This document shows positions 35,372 through 45,136 of a stretch of 64,000 nucleotides of DNA, one piece after another (within the stretch, counting starts at the first letter, position 1; the number at the start of each line of letters is the position of its first letter). Where the stretch lies: the NCBI RefSeq assembly GCF_042468235.1, contig NZ_CP170386.1:1426001-1490000 (forward strand), written 5' to 3'. Both the position numbers and the translations under genes were made by a program. This stretch comes from Lonepinella sp042468235. Lineage in GTDB: Bacteria; Pseudomonadota; Gammaproteobacteria; Enterobacterales; Pasteurellaceae. The notes below the pieces were generated by a model. It had not been told where the DNA came from, made no database searches, and saw only the letters and a list, made by a program, of their open reading frames with translations.

Positions 35372-38300
35372 CTATTTAAAAAACACTCTGGCATTTCTAA
35401 ACAGTCGCATCCAAGCACCATCTTCATTCCATTCCTTTGGATACCAAGAATTGCTCACTGCACGGAATACCCGTTCTGGGTGTGGCATCATAATAGCAAC
35501 ACGTCCGTTCTGATTAGAAAGTGCAGTGATTCCATCTACCGATCCGTTTGGATTCGCCGGATAGGCTTCGGTAGGTTGAATATTGTTATCCACATATTGA
35601 GCAATAATTAACCCTTGTTCACGTAACCCTTGTAATTGATTTTCGTGTTTAAATTCTACTCTCCCCTCACCGTGCGACACGGCAATCGGCATGTGTGAAC
35701 CAGCCATGCCAGCAAACCAAGGGGAATGGTTTTCATTAATACGAACCAACGCGGCACGGGCTTCAAAACGTTCAGAAGTGTTACGCACGAAACGAGGCCA
35801 GTTTTCTGTACCAGGGATAATTTCGGCAAGATTAGAAATCATTTGGCAACCGTTACAAATACCAAGAACTAAAGTATCTTCACGTTCAAAGAACGCTTGG
35901 AATTGATCACGAAGTGCGGTGTTAAATAGAATAGATTTTGCCCAGCCACCGCCTGCACCGAGAACATCACCATAAGAGAACCCACCACAAGCTACTAACG
36001 CATTGAAATCTTTGAGGTTATGGCGTGCATTATGCAGATCGCTCATGTGTACATCAATGGTCGCAAAGCCTGCACGATCAAAGGCGGCTGCCATTTCAAC
36101 ATGGCTGTTCACCCCCTGTTCACGCAAAATTGCAATACGTGGTTTTAGTCCTTTCGCAATATAAGGTGCAGCCACATCTTTATTAACATCATAGCTTAAA
36201 TGAACGGAGAATCCTTTATCATCGGTGTTTTTCTTGGCGACAAATTCTTGATCCGCACATTCAGGGTTATCACGTAAACGTTGCATTTGGTGGGTTAATT
36301 CCGCCCAGATACCTCGTAATTCAGAGCGTTTTTCACTAAGTAATAGTTTATTACCACGGTAAATCTCAAATTCATCATTTTCTGTCACATAGCCCAGTTC
36401 TTTGGTTAGATGAAGTAGCCCGTGTTGGCTTAACACATCACGTACGGCATTAAGCTCACTTTCTCGCACTTGAATAACCGCGCCAAGTTCTTCATTAAAT
36501 AGCACGCTAAGATCGTTATCGCCTAAAGTACTAATATGCACTGATACACCACAATGTCCTGCAAATGCCATTTCGGCAAGCGTGACGATTAAACCGCCGT
36601 CTGAACGGTCGTGATAAGCCAGTAATTTGCCGTCTTTCACCAAGATTTGCATTGCATCAAAGAAGTTTTTCAATAAGCTCACATTGACTACGTCCGCTGG
36701 TTTGTCGCCTAATTGTTTATACACTTGTGCTAATGCCGTTGCTCCAAGGCGGTTTTTCCCTTCGCCTAAGTCAATTAACAATAAACGAGTTGCCCCTTGA
36801 TCGGTGCGTAATTGTGGAGTTACGGTTTTGCGTACATCTTCCACCCGAGCAAAAGCACTGATCACTAAAGAAAGCGGTGCTGTCACGGATTTTTGTTCGC
36901 CGTTTTCCTGCCAAGTGGTTTTCATTGACATGGAGTCTTTGCCCACAGGAATGGTTAAGCCTAAGGCTGGGCAAAGTTCTTCCCCCACCGCTTTCACCGC
37001 TTGATATAGCCCTGCATCTTCGCCTTGATGTCCTGCCGCTGACATCCAGTTGGCAGAGAGTTTAATGCGTTTAATATCGCCGATATTGGTGGCAGCGATA
37101 TTGGTGATACTTTCCGCTACCGCTAAACGAGCAGAAGCGGCGAAATCTAATAATGCCACAGGTGCGCGTTCGCCAATGGTCATGGCTTCACCGTGATAAC
37201 TATCTAGGGAAGCTGTTGTGACTGCCACATCGGAAACAGGAATTTGCCACGGACCGACCATTTGATCGCGAGCCACCATTCCCGTTACGGAACGGTCGCC
37301 AATAGTAATTAAGAAAGTTTTTTCTGCCACCACAGGTAAACGCAACACACGGTGTAAAGCATCTTTTAATGTAATGCCATGTTGAGAAACTGCTGGATTT
37401 TGCACCGCACTTGATTGTACATCACGGGTCATTTTCGGTGTTTTGCCCAATAACACATTCATTGGTAAATCAATGGGTTTGTTGCCAAAATGACTGTCAT
37501 TGAGCGTTAAATGCAATTCTTCGGTCGCTTCGCCGATCACCGCATAAGGGGCACGTTCACGCTGGCATAATTCTTCAAATAACGGTAATTTTTCTGGCGA
37601 CACCGCTAAAACATAGCGTTCTTGCGATTCGTTACACCAAATTTCTAACGGCGACATTCCCCGTTCATCACTGAGAATTTTGCGTAATTCAAAATTACCG
37701 CCACGACCACCATCGTGTACAAGTTCAGGCATCGCATTAGACAAACCACCAGCACCCACATCGTGAATAAACAAAATCGGGTTGTCATCGCCTAACTGCC
37801 AACAACGGTCAATCACTTCCTGACAACGGCGTTCCATTTCAGGGTTATCCCGTTGCACAGAGGCAAAATCTAAATCTTCTTTGGATTTTCCTGAAGCCAT
37901 AGACGATGCCGCACCGCCACCTAAACCGATATTCATCGCAGGTCCACCCAACACGATCAATTTTGATCCAACGGCAATTTCACCTTTTTGCACATGTTCG
38001 GCACGGATATTACCGATCCCGCCTGCCAACATAATCGGCTTGTGATAACCACGCACTTCTTCACCCGCAAAACTGTTCACTTTTTCTTCATAGGTACGGA
38101 AATAACCCACCAAAGCAGGACGACCAAATTCATTGTTAAACGCTGCACCGCCTAAGGGTCCATCAATCATAATATCTAACGCCGAAGCAATGCGGTTTGG
38201 TTTGGATAACGGATTTTCCCAAGGTTGCTCAAAGCCTGGGATCACTAAATTAGACACCGAAAAACCCACTAAACCTGCTTTCGGTTTCGCTCCACGCCCT

Positions 38301-39265
38301 GTTGCTCCCTCATCACGAATTTCACCGCCCGAACCCGTGGCTGCCCCAGGGAATGGCGAAATTGCTGTTGGGTGGTTGTGGGTTTCCACTTTCATCAAAA
38401 TATGAGCATCTTCATTGTGATAGCGATATTGCCCGTCTTGATCGGGGAAAAAACGCCCCACTTTTGAGCCACTCATCACCGCCGCATTATCTTTGTAAGC
38501 CGACAGCACATAATCAGGGGTTTTCTCAAAGGTGTTTTTGATCATTTTAAACAAGGATTTTTCTTGTTTTTCACCGTCAATCACCCAATCCGCATTAAAG
38601 ATTTTATGGCGGCAATGTTCCGAGTTGGCTTGTGCGAACATATACAATTCAATGTCCACGGGGTTACGCCCAAGTGCGGTGAAATTTTCCACTAAATAAT
38701 CAATTTCATCTTCCGCCAACGCCAAGCCTAAATTGACGTTAGCCTGTTCTAACGCCTTGCGACCACCGCTCAAAATATCCACCGTGGTAAAGGCTTTTGG
38801 CTCTTGCTGATCAAATAATTTTGCTGCATCTTGCGGATCACGCACCACATTTTCCATCATTCGGTCGTGAATATGAGAACACAATTTCGCCTGTTCATCT
38901 TCCGTTAAGGCACATTCAAACTCAAAATAAAACGCCAAACCACGCTCTAAGCGTAACACTTTATCTAAACCGCAGTTATGGGCAATATCGGTGGCTTTAG
39001 ATGACCAAGAAGAAATCGTGCCAACCCGTGGAATGACCACAAAACAGTCACCCTGCGGTTCATGTTGTGCCAAGGTTGGACCGTAATGTAATAATTCTTC
39101 TAATTCTTTACTTTCTTCTACATTTAATGCTGATGTTAAATTGGCAAAATGCACATATTCTGCATAACAAGATTTAACGGGTAAATTAGCTTTTTGAAAA
39201 CGCACTGACAACTGTTTCAAACGAAATTCAGATAAGGCTGGCGAGCCTCGGAAAATTTGGAACAT
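35372..39265 (-). CDS. purL: Phosphoribosylformylglycinamidine synthase PurL
   Basis: PurL makes FGAM from FGAR, glutamine and ATP in purine synthesis. At 1297 residues it is the large single-chain form of gammaproteobacteria. It has the N-terminal PurS-like domain, two AIR-synthase-type ATP domains (HNHPTAISPFPGAATGSGG; PVGKDSMSMKT) and a C-terminal glutaminase with the nucleophile in LGICNGCQM and the PHPERVF His-Glu. A PurR box (39332-39347) overlaps its -35. A 10-base match to the Neisseria uptake core at 36596-36605 arises from the conserved RSDGG codons and is coincidental. Confidence 0.97.
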   Translation of the reverse strand: MFQIFRGSPALSEFRLKQLSVRFQKANLPVKSCYAEYVHFANLTSALNVEESKELEELLHYGPTLAQHEPQGDCFVVIPRVGTISSWSSKATDIAHNCGLDKVLRLERGLAFYFEFECALTEDEQAKLCSHIHDRMMENVVRDPQDAAKLFDQQEPKAFTTVDILSGGRKALEQANVNLGLALAEDEIDYLVENFTALGRNPVDIELYMFAQANSEHCRHKIFNADWVIDGEKQEKSLFKMIKNTFEKTPDYVLSAYKDNAAVMSGSKVGRFFPDQDGQYRYHNEDAHILMKVETHNHPTAISPFPGAATGSGGEIRDEGATGRGAKPKAGLVGFSVSNLVIPGFEQPWENPLSKPNRIASALDIMIDGPLGGAAFNNEFGRPALVGYFRTYEEKVNSFAGEEVRGYHKPIMLAGGIGNIRAEHVQKGEIAVGSKLIVLGGPAMNIGLGGGAASSMASGKSKEDLDFASVQRDNPEMERRCQEVIDRCWQLGDDNPILFIHDVGAGGLSNAMPELVHDGGRGGNFELRKILSDERGMSPLEIWCNESQERYVLAVSPEKLPLFEELCQRERAPYAVIGEATEELHLTLNDSHFGNKPIDLPMNVLLGKTPKMTRDVQSSAVQNPAVSQHGITLKDALHRVLRLPVVAEKTFLITIGDRSVTGMVARDQMVGPWQIPVSDVAVTTASLDSYHGEAMTIGERAPVALLDFAASARLAVAESITNIAATNIGDIKRIKLSANWMSAAGHQGEDAGLYQAVKAVGEELCPALGLTIPVGKDSMSMKTTWQENGEQKSVTAPLSLVISAFARVEDVRKTVTPQLRTDQGATRLLLIDLGEGKNRLGATALAQVYKQLGDKPADVVNVSLLKNFFDAMQILVKDGKLLAYHDRSDGGLIVTLAEMAFAGHCGVSVHISTLGDNDLSVLFNEELGAVIQVRESELNAVRDVLSQHGLLHLTKELGYVTENDEFEIYRGNKLLLSEKRSELRGIWAELTHQMQRLRDNPECADQEFVAKKNTDDKGFSVHLSYDVNKDVAAPYIAKGLKPRIAILREQGVNSHVEMAAAFDRAGFATIDVHMSDLHNARHNLKDFNALVACGGFSYGDVLGAGGGWAKSILFNTALRDQFQAFFEREDTLVLGICNGCQMISNLAEIIPGTENWPRFVRNTSERFEARAALVRINENHSPWFAGMAGSHMPIAVSHGEGRVEFKHENQLQGLREQGLIIAQYVDNNIQPTEAYPANPNGSVDGITALSNQNGRVAIMMPHPERVFRAVSNSWYPKEWNEDGAWMRLFRNARVFFK

Positions 39266-39308
39266 TGGATTTTTCCTTGCTTGATGTGGGATAAATAAAA
39301 ACTCACTT

Positions 39309-39347
39309 ATTATAAAGGAAAAGAACGGATAACGAAAACGTTTGCGT
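39309..39347 (-). promoter_or_regulatory. purL promoter with PurR operator
   Basis: The 16-base site at 39332-39347 reads ACGCAAACGTTTTCGT on the minus strand, the PurR consensus. It covers the -35 position of a TATAAT -10 at 39314-39309 (17-base spacing). Purine-dependent repression of purL is expected. Confidence 0.85.
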
Positions 39348-39418
39348 AAAAATTAAAAATAAAATATCAAAAAAGCAAAAAGCCGTTATCATTATGATAA
39401 CGGCTTCTCTGAATTGAG

Positions 39419-39508
39419 TGGCGGAGGAAGTGAGATTCGAACTCACGGAGGGCGTAAACCCTCGCCGGTTTTCAAGACCGGTGCCTTCAACCGCTCGACC
39501 ATTCCTCC
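39419..39508 (-). tRNA. tRNA-Ser(UGA)
   Basis: This is a 90-base tRNA on the minus strand with GGAGGAA...TTCCTCC acceptor arms and an encoded CCA end. The anticodon stem GCCGGTC-type arms hold the loop CTTGAAA with anticodon TGA. The long variable arm (GAGGGTTTACGCCCTC) and GTTCGAAT T-loop are those of a serine tRNA. It lies alone between purL and rpsO. Confidence 0.95.
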
Positions 39509-39639
39509 GCAGTTGTGTGGCGTATGATACGGGCTATTTAATTTACTGTCAAGAATGAAAATTCAATTTTTGGCTTGTTTGCTGTTTTTTAAAACAATCT
39601 AGATTTTCACCGCGGTTTAGGGCTTTTATCACCCAACAA

Positions 39640-39663
39640 AAAAGCGTCCTATTGGACGCTTTT
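39640..39663 (-). terminator. Terminator of rpsO
   Basis: AAAAGCGTCC and GGACGCTTTT form a 10-bp stem around TATT, followed by T6 on the minus strand. Confidence 0.88.
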
Positions 39664-39687
39664 GTTAAAAAATCAATCTATCAAAAA

Positions 39688-39957
39688 CTAGCGACGTAAA
39701 CCTAAACGTGCGATAGTATCTTGATATTTCGCTAAATCTGTACGTTTTAAGTAGTCCAATAATTTACGACGACGGGAAACCATACCTAATAAACCACGGC
39801 GACCATGGTGATCTTTTTTATGTTCAGCAAAGTGAGCTTGTAAATGGTTGATTTGTGCAGTTAATAAGGCAATTTGCACTTCTGATGAACCAGTATCTTT
39901 CGCATCACGACCGAATTCAGCCACGATTTCCGCTTTTTTTTCTACGCTTAGAGACAT
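39688..39957 (-). CDS. rpsO: Ribosomal protein S15
   Basis: S15 binds 16S rRNA early in 30S assembly. From the ATG at 39957 (MSLSVEKKAEIV) it has 89 residues, the normal length; an in-frame ATG 30 bases upstream is not needed. GSSEVQIALLT, HKKDHHGRRGLLGMVSRRRKLLDYL and the IARLGLRR end are diagnostic. It stands alone, not next to pnp in this window. Confidence 0.96.
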   Translation of the reverse strand: MSLSVEKKAEIVAEFGRDAKDTGSSEVQIALLTAQINHLQAHFAEHKKDHHGRRGLLGMVSRRRKLLDYLKRTDLAKYQDTIARLGLRR

Positions 39958-40062
39958 TTTTTTACTCCCAAAGAGAATGTTGATCATACATCATTCGCCG
40001 ATCTCTAATTCAGCGATGACAAGGAAACGATATTGTAGCGATTTCAGCCAGAAATGCAATCA

Positions 40063-40884
40063 TTAATAGCCTAATTCATGCATATTCGGCAAAAATTCTG
40101 CTTGCTGAATACGATGAACTTGGGTTTCTATTGTACCATCTGGCATTAACGTTATCTCTCGCCATGCCGGTTGTAAGGTATCCAATGTAAATACATTATT
40201 ATCCGGTTTAAATTGTACGCCAGTCGCCGGTGTGCACATTAATTGATAGCCATTCCACTGTGCATCCACTTGTTGATGAATATGGCCATGCAAAATGCCT
40301 CTGACATTTTCGTATTTCTGTAAAATATGCAATAATTCATGTGCATTACGTAAATTATGCTGATCCAACCAAGAGGAATTTGTCGAAAGTAGATGATGAT
40401 GCAATACAATTAAAGAATAACGTTCTTGATATTCTTGCAATTTCTCATCTAACCAGTCTAATTGATACTGGCTCAATTCGCCATGTGGCACACCATAAAC
40501 CTGACTATCTAATAATAAAACCTGCCATTTATCCTCTAATAATAAATGTTTATCCGCATGAATATAAGATTGTTGAGCAAATACCTTTTGCATGACAGGC
40601 TGAAAATCATGATTGCCCGGAATCCAGTACACGGGTTTTCTTAATGGATGAATGATATGACAAAAATTCAAATAACCATCTTCACTACTATCTTGTACTA
40701 AATCACCCGTAGCTAACACAAATTGATAATCTGTTCCCGATTGCCGAATCTCATTTACTACTTGTCGAAAACTGTTATAAGTATTAATGCCTAATAATTC
40801 GCCGTTTTTTTCTTTAAATAGATGTGGATCAGTAATTTGAATAAAACGAATCTGTTCATCATCTCGATTGATGCATTCTACCAT
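40063..40884 (-). CDS. cpdA: 3',5'-cyclic-AMP phosphodiesterase CpdA
   Basis: CpdA hydrolyses cAMP and so lowers CRP activity. The 273 residues have all class III phosphodiesterase metal motifs: QITDPHLF (D-x-H), GDLVQD, GNHD, LHHH and GHIHQ. It is followed by rpsO with a gap of about 100 bases and preceded by nudF at 30 bases, the usual nudF-cpdA order. In Pasteurellaceae, cAMP-CRP governs competence, so this gene may tune DNA uptake; that link is inference from family knowledge. Confidence 0.92.
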   Translation of the reverse strand: MVECINRDDEQIRFIQITDPHLFKEKNGELLGINTYNSFRQVVNEIRQSGTDYQFVLATGDLVQDSSEDGYLNFCHIIHPLRKPVYWIPGNHDFQPVMQKVFAQQSYIHADKHLLLEDKWQVLLLDSQVYGVPHGELSQYQLDWLDEKLQEYQERYSLIVLHHHLLSTNSSWLDQHNLRNAHELLHILQKYENVRGILHGHIHQQVDAQWNGYQLMCTPATGVQFKPDNNVFTLDTLQPAWREITLMPDGTIETQVHRIQQAEFLPNMHELGY

Positions 40885-40913
40885 GATTACAATCCCCTTA
40901 AATGTCTAAACTA

Positions 40914-41534
40914 TCACCATTGTTGTTGCAAATTAAGGTAATTTAACTGCAACCATTGTAATCCTATAACAGCAATACCGTTGTCAATTTTACCTTGTTG
41001 CAACCATTGATAAGCCGTTTCTCGGCTCACTACATGTACTTTTATATCTTCATTTTCATCCGCTAATCCATGCAAGCCTGTGGCCTTGCTACTATCTACT
41101 TTGCCAGCGAATAAATGAATTCGTTCAATCACACCGCCCGGACTATCCCAAACGCTCAAAGCATGTTGTAAATGGGTAATTTCTACCCCCGCTTCCTCTT
41201 GACTTTCTCGCAATGCCACAGTTTCAGGGCTTTCCCCTTCTTCCACCATACCGGCAATCAGTTCTAATAACCAAGGTGAATTCGGTAATGCTGGGTTATA
41301 AGCCCCGATACGAACCTGTTCTACTAATACAACACTATCTCGCTCAGGATCATAGGCAACGACAGCAGATGCGGCGCCCTTGACTAATAATTCTCGCGTC
41401 ACAATACCACTGGTTCCACCGGCAAATAATTTATGCCGGAATTGGATTTTTTTAAGTTTAAAGAAACCCTTATATAACAAGGTTTCATCCACAATCTCAA
41501 TATCATTTTGGGTAAATTGATTAATGTTAGGCAT
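40914..41534 (-). CDS. nudF: ADP-ribose pyrophosphatase NudF
   Basis: This Nudix enzyme splits ADP-ribose into AMP and ribose 5-phosphate. The Nudix box, GMVEEGESPETVALRESQEEAGV, sits at about residues 94-116 and the length (206) fits NudF. ADP-ribose is the product that NAD-consuming enzymes such as the SIR2-like protein at 21.5-22.6 kb may release, but no functional link is implied by position. It is upstream of cpdA in the same direction. Confidence 0.9.
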   Translation of the reverse strand: MPNINQFTQNDIEIVDETLLYKGFFKLKKIQFRHKLFAGGTSGIVTRELLVKGAASAVVAYDPERDSVVLVEQVRIGAYNPALPNSPWLLELIAGMVEEGESPETVALRESQEEAGVEITHLQHALSVWDSPGGVIERIHLFAGKVDSSKATGLHGLADENEDIKVHVVSRETAYQWLQQGKIDNGIAVIGLQWLQLNYLNLQQQW

Positions 41535-41641
41535 AATACGCTTCCTAATCCTGTAAAATTAAACTTACATTAGCATACTAAAAAAATAAAATAATGTTTC
41601 AATTTTTTTTTAATTATTTGAACTAGGTCACAAAAAATTTT

Positions 41642-42367
41642 TTATTTTGGTGAATTAACCGTATAAATTAGGATATTTTGTAACTGATTTTGACATAAGC
41701 GATTTTCTTGCCAACAAAAATATTGAGCATTTTGCACCGCACTTTGCTCGGCAAAAACGGCTAGATAGAAAGGTAATTCCGCATTAAAAACTAATTTTCC
41801 TTGCGGACAATGAACTGAATGTAACGTTTGAGCATTTGGATCGTGCTGTACTTCACTCAATTTCACAATCCCCACACCTTGAGATTTTAAAATAGCTTCA
41901 CGCAAACACCAAATGCGATAAAAGGATTGTTCTGTATTGGGCTGTCGAGTAAACCAGTGCTGTTCGTCAGATGATGCAAAATGCTGTAAAAGTGCGGTGT
42001 AATTTCTTGTTTTTTTTGGAAATTCTATATCAATTCCTACCGCACTTTTTTCATGTTCTACCACATTTAACACCACCGCAACCCAATCTCCAGAATGACT
42101 AATATTAAAATCAATATTGTCTACAGGAAATTGTGGGCGACCGCTTGCTGTGCGATAAATTTGCCCCAAAAGTGCGGTGTTAATTTCCGCTTTTTTGGCT
42201 AAATTCCACAATAAAAAGTGAGCAAGTTGGCGACAACGATAGCGTTGTTGTACTCGTAGATTACTATTTTTAGGTAACAAACGGAGCTTTTCAGGAATAA
42301 GCTCCAAAGGCATATTCCCAAAAGGGAAAGATTGTTGGATATTGGCGTAGGCAATGAGTGTTGTCAT
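41642..42367 (-). CDS. 4'-phosphopantetheinyl transferase superfamily protein
   Basis: This enzyme class transfers phosphopantetheine from coenzyme A to a carrier protein. The 241 residues carry FNISHSGDWVAVVL, the magnesium motif VGIDIE and the helix WCLREAILKSQG, placing it in the Sfp/AcpT group rather than the short AcpS group. No polyketide or peptide synthase lies nearby, so the partner is probably a fatty-acid-type carrier protein elsewhere. Four or so uptake signals are packed in the gene, unusually dense for coding DNA. Confidence 0.85.
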   Translation of the reverse strand: MTTLIAYANIQQSFPFGNMPLELIPEKLRLLPKNSNLRVQQRYRCRQLAHFLLWNLAKKAEINTALLGQIYRTASGRPQFPVDNIDFNISHSGDWVAVVLNVVEHEKSAVGIDIEFPKKTRNYTALLQHFASSDEQHWFTRQPNTEQSFYRIWCLREAILKSQGVGIVKLSEVQHDPNAQTLHSVHCPQGKLVFNAELPFYLAVFAEQSAVQNAQYFCWQENRLCQNQLQNILIYTVNSPK

Positions 42368-42399
42368 AAATTATTGTAAATTTGTCATAGTACTCAACG

Positions 42400-42419
42400 G
42401 GCGGACACACAAGTCCGCC
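42400..42419 (-). terminator. Hairpin after htpG
   Basis: GGCGGAC and GTCCGCC form a 7-bp GC-rich stem around ACACAA, just past the htpG stop. There is no T run, so it may be a weak terminator. Confidence 0.5.
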
Positions 42420-42434
42420 TCTACAATTATTGGA

Positions 42435-44315
42435 TTACCCCAACAAGCCATTCATTCGCTTAATAAACGCCGTTGGATTTTCCAACGTACCCCGTTCCGC
42501 AAACATCGCTTGTTCTAGCAATAATTCGACCCAGTTAGCAAATTCGCTTTCATCGGTTAGATCAGCGACTTTTTTCACTAAACTGTGCTCAGGATTGAGC
42601 TCAAAAGTATATTTCACTTCAGGCACAGGCTGACCGCTCATCGCAAAGAGTTTTGCCATTTGGGTGGTCATTTGATCGTTGTCCGTAGATACCACCGCTG
42701 GTGTATCGGTCAAACGGTGGGTTAAACGCACGTCTTTGACACGTTCACCAAGCAAAGTTTTGACTCGCTCCACAAAAGAACCTAGCTCTTTTTCTGCTTC
42801 TTTTTGGCTGTCATCTTGTTTATCTGCCAAATCCCCTAAATCCAAATCTGCTTTGGTGATCGGCTGTAACGGTTTGCCATCAAATTCGGTTAAATAGCTT
42901 AACATCCATTCGTCAATGCGGTCGGAAAGCAACAACACTTCAATGTCTTTTTTGTTGAACAATTCCAAATGCGGACTGTTTTTTGCCGCTGTGTAGCTGT
43001 CTGCCGTGATGTAGTAAATAGCTTTTTGTCCGTCTTTCATGCGAGCAATATAATCGTCAAAAGACACATTTTGCTCAGAACTATCATTCTTACTTGATGC
43101 AAAACGATAGAGTTTCGCAATCTGTTCTTTGTTGGCAAAATCTTCCGCCACGCCCTCTTTTAACACTAAGCCAAATTCTTTCCAGAAGCCCAAGTATTTT
43201 TCATTATCCTCTTTGGCTAATTTTTCCAACATTTGCAACGCCCGTTTAGTCAAGGCTTTACGCAATGCCGCCGTGGTTTTGTTATCTTGCAAAATCTCAC
43301 GAGAAATGTTTAATGGCAAATCGTTGCTGTCTAACAACCCTTTCATAAAACGCAAGTAATTCGGCATAAAGACTTCCGCATCGTCCATAATAAACACGCG
43401 TTGTACATAGAGTTTCAATCCGTGTTTTTGCTCACGATTAAATAAATCCCATGGGGCTTTGCTTGGCACATACAACAGGCTAGTATATTCTTGATTGCCC
43501 TCGACCTTATTATGTTGCCACAACAATGGATCGGCAAAATCATGGCTTAAATGTTTGTAAAATTCTTTGTATTCTTCATCGGAAATCTCGCCTTTGGATC
43601 TTGTCCACAAGGCTTGGGCTTTGTTGATTTTTTCCCATTTTACGCCTGTTTCTTTGCCCTCATCATCATATTCTTTAGCTAAAATTTCCACAGGCAAGCC
43701 GATATGATCGGAATATTTGCCGATAATCTCACGCAACCGCCAATCGTTTAAAAATTCTTTTTCATCTTCACGCAAGAATAGGGTGATTTCCGTGCCACGT
43801 TGTTTTTTCTCAATATCTTCAACGGTGTATTCGCCCTCACCATTTGAGATCCAAAGTACACCATTTTCCGCAGGCTCACCAGCTACACGGCTACGCACTT
43901 CCACTTTGTCCGCCACAATAAACGCAGAATAGAACCCCACCCCAAATTGACCAATTAATTGGCTATTTTTCGCCTGATCTTGCCCAAGTGCGGTTAAAAA
44001 TTCTTTGGTTCCTGATTTTGCCACCGTGCCGAGATTATCAATAATCTGCTCACGGTTCATACCAATCCCATTATCACTAATGGTCAAGGTGCCTTTGCTT
44101 TCATCAAATTTAATGCGAACGTGCAAATCGCCATCGCCCTCATAAAGCTCTGGTGCTGACAGGGCTTTAAAGCGTAATTTATCTGCCGCATCGGAAGCAT
44201 TGGAAATTAACTCACGTAAGAAGATTTCTTTGTTTGAATAAAGTGAGTGAATCATCAGATGCAATAATTGCTTCATTTCCGATTGAAAGCCACGAGTTTC
44301 TTGATTTTTGCTCAT
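42435..44315 (-). CDS. htpG: Hsp90-type chaperone HtpG
   Basis: This is an ATP-dependent chaperone of the Hsp90 family. The 626 residues show the GHKL ATPase motifs: ELISNASDAADKLRF, the DNGIGM box, GTVAKSGTKEF and GQFGVGFYSAF. The middle domain with NISREILQDNK and the C-terminal dimerisation domain follow. Length and motifs are complete. It stands alone, with a strong ribosome site (AAGGAAAATAAA) before the ATG. Confidence 0.97.
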   Translation of the reverse strand: MSKNQETRGFQSEMKQLLHLMIHSLYSNKEIFLRELISNASDAADKLRFKALSAPELYEGDGDLHVRIKFDESKGTLTISDNGIGMNREQIIDNLGTVAKSGTKEFLTALGQDQAKNSQLIGQFGVGFYSAFIVADKVEVRSRVAGEPAENGVLWISNGEGEYTVEDIEKKQRGTEITLFLREDEKEFLNDWRLREIIGKYSDHIGLPVEILAKEYDDEGKETGVKWEKINKAQALWTRSKGEISDEEYKEFYKHLSHDFADPLLWQHNKVEGNQEYTSLLYVPSKAPWDLFNREQKHGLKLYVQRVFIMDDAEVFMPNYLRFMKGLLDSNDLPLNISREILQDNKTTAALRKALTKRALQMLEKLAKEDNEKYLGFWKEFGLVLKEGVAEDFANKEQIAKLYRFASSKNDSSEQNVSFDDYIARMKDGQKAIYYITADSYTAAKNSPHLELFNKKDIEVLLLSDRIDEWMLSYLTEFDGKPLQPITKADLDLGDLADKQDDSQKEAEKELGSFVERVKTLLGERVKDVRLTHRLTDTPAVVSTDNDQMTTQMAKLFAMSGQPVPEVKYTFELNPEHSLVKKVADLTDESEFANWVELLLEQAMFAERGTLENPTAFIKRMNGLLG

Positions 44316-44427
44316 TTTATTTTCCTTAAATTGAATTAGTGAATAAAGTATGGGTAGATAGATTAGGTTAAAAATGGAAATTTCAAGTTTTAAGACAAGA
44401 AAAAGTTAAAATGTAGGGTACAAAAAA

Positions 44428-44450
44428 CCCCGCACTTACGTACGGGGTTA
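44428..44450. repeat. Single arm of the palindromic repeat family
   Basis: This 23-base palindromic arm (CCCCG...CGGGG around ACGT) is identical to the left arm of the element at 13460-13482. It lies just past the opacity-like porin stop and may end its transcript. Confidence 0.7.
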
Positions 44451-44482
44451 GGCATATTACGCCACGCTGTAACTAAGAAAAA

Positions 44483-45037
44483 TTAGAAGTTGTAACGAAG
44501 ACCAACTTTGGCACCGTAGTTATTTACTTTGGTATCATTAAATGAACCTAAACGGTTATATTCAATACCACCATTTACAATCCAGTTTGAATCTAACTTA
44601 TATTGACCTCCAACAACTGCCCCATAGCCAAATTTGGTTTGCGTTTTACTTTCAAAATTCGTGCCTGAATCATTATTATCAATTTTAAACACATTTGAAG
44701 CTAAACGTACACCGACATAAGGTTTAATTTCAGTGTTAATGTCAATATCATAAAGGGCAGAGAAACCAATGCCATAGATTTTAGCCGAAGTATTATCCGT
44801 TTTATTTGTTGTCCCGCTGAATTTACCATAATGAGTATAATCTATCGCTAAACGAAAATCGCTAAAATCATAACCTACGCTAACACGTGGCTCGAATTTA
44901 CTTTCATCCAAATCAGAATAAGACGTAAATTTGTCTTTTGCATAACCTAAGTCCCCTTGTGCATACCAGTTACTGGCACTCGCAGAAGTGGCTACGGCTA
45001 AAGCACCAATCATCATTGCTAATGTTGTTTTTTTCAT
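44483..45037 (-). CDS. Opacity-family small outer membrane beta-barrel
   Basis: This is a 184-residue outer membrane protein. The signal peptide ends after SASA (about residue 21), and the mature part begins SNWYAQGDLGYAK. Alternating strands and the terminal LRYNF fit an eight-stranded barrel of the Opa/OmpW-like group. Such proteins in Pasteurellaceae and Neisseria are adhesins or have structural roles; the ligand here is unknown. A perfect CRP box and a TATACT -10 lie upstream. A palindromic repeat arm follows the stop. Confidence 0.78.
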   Translation of the reverse strand: MKKTTLAMMIGALAVATSASASNWYAQGDLGYAKDKFTSYSDLDESKFEPRVSVGYDFSDFRLAIDYTHYGKFSGTTNKTDNTSAKIYGIGFSALYDIDINTEIKPYVGVRLASNVFKIDNNDSGTNFESKTQTKFGYGAVVGGQYKLDSNWIVNGGIEYNRLGSFNDTKVNNYGAKVGLRYNF

Positions 45038-45075
45038 AGTAATACCCCTTTGTAATGAAAAGAAAATGTTTATTT

Positions 45076-45136
45076 AGTATAACCTTATAAAGCATATAAA
45101 TCATCAACTCTACGAAAAAATGTGACCTTAATCACA
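45076..45136 (-). promoter_or_regulatory. CRP-controlled promoter of the opacity-like porin
   Basis: TGTGACCTTAATCACA at 45121-45136 matches the CRP consensus TGTGA-N6-TCACA in full. The -10 TATACT is at 45081-45076, so the CRP site centre is about 60 bases upstream of the start, the class I activating distance. The site overlaps the end of sprT. Confidence 0.7.

Noticed and set aside
36596..36605. Neisseria uptake core GCCGTCTGAA in purL
   Set aside because: It is produced by codons of the conserved RSDGG motif of PurL, so it is coincidence rather than a sign of transfer.
44483..45037. The opacity-like porin as a transfer from Neisseria
   Set aside because: It carries no Neisseria uptake sequence and has the local AT-rich composition; opacity-family barrels are also native to Pasteurellaceae.
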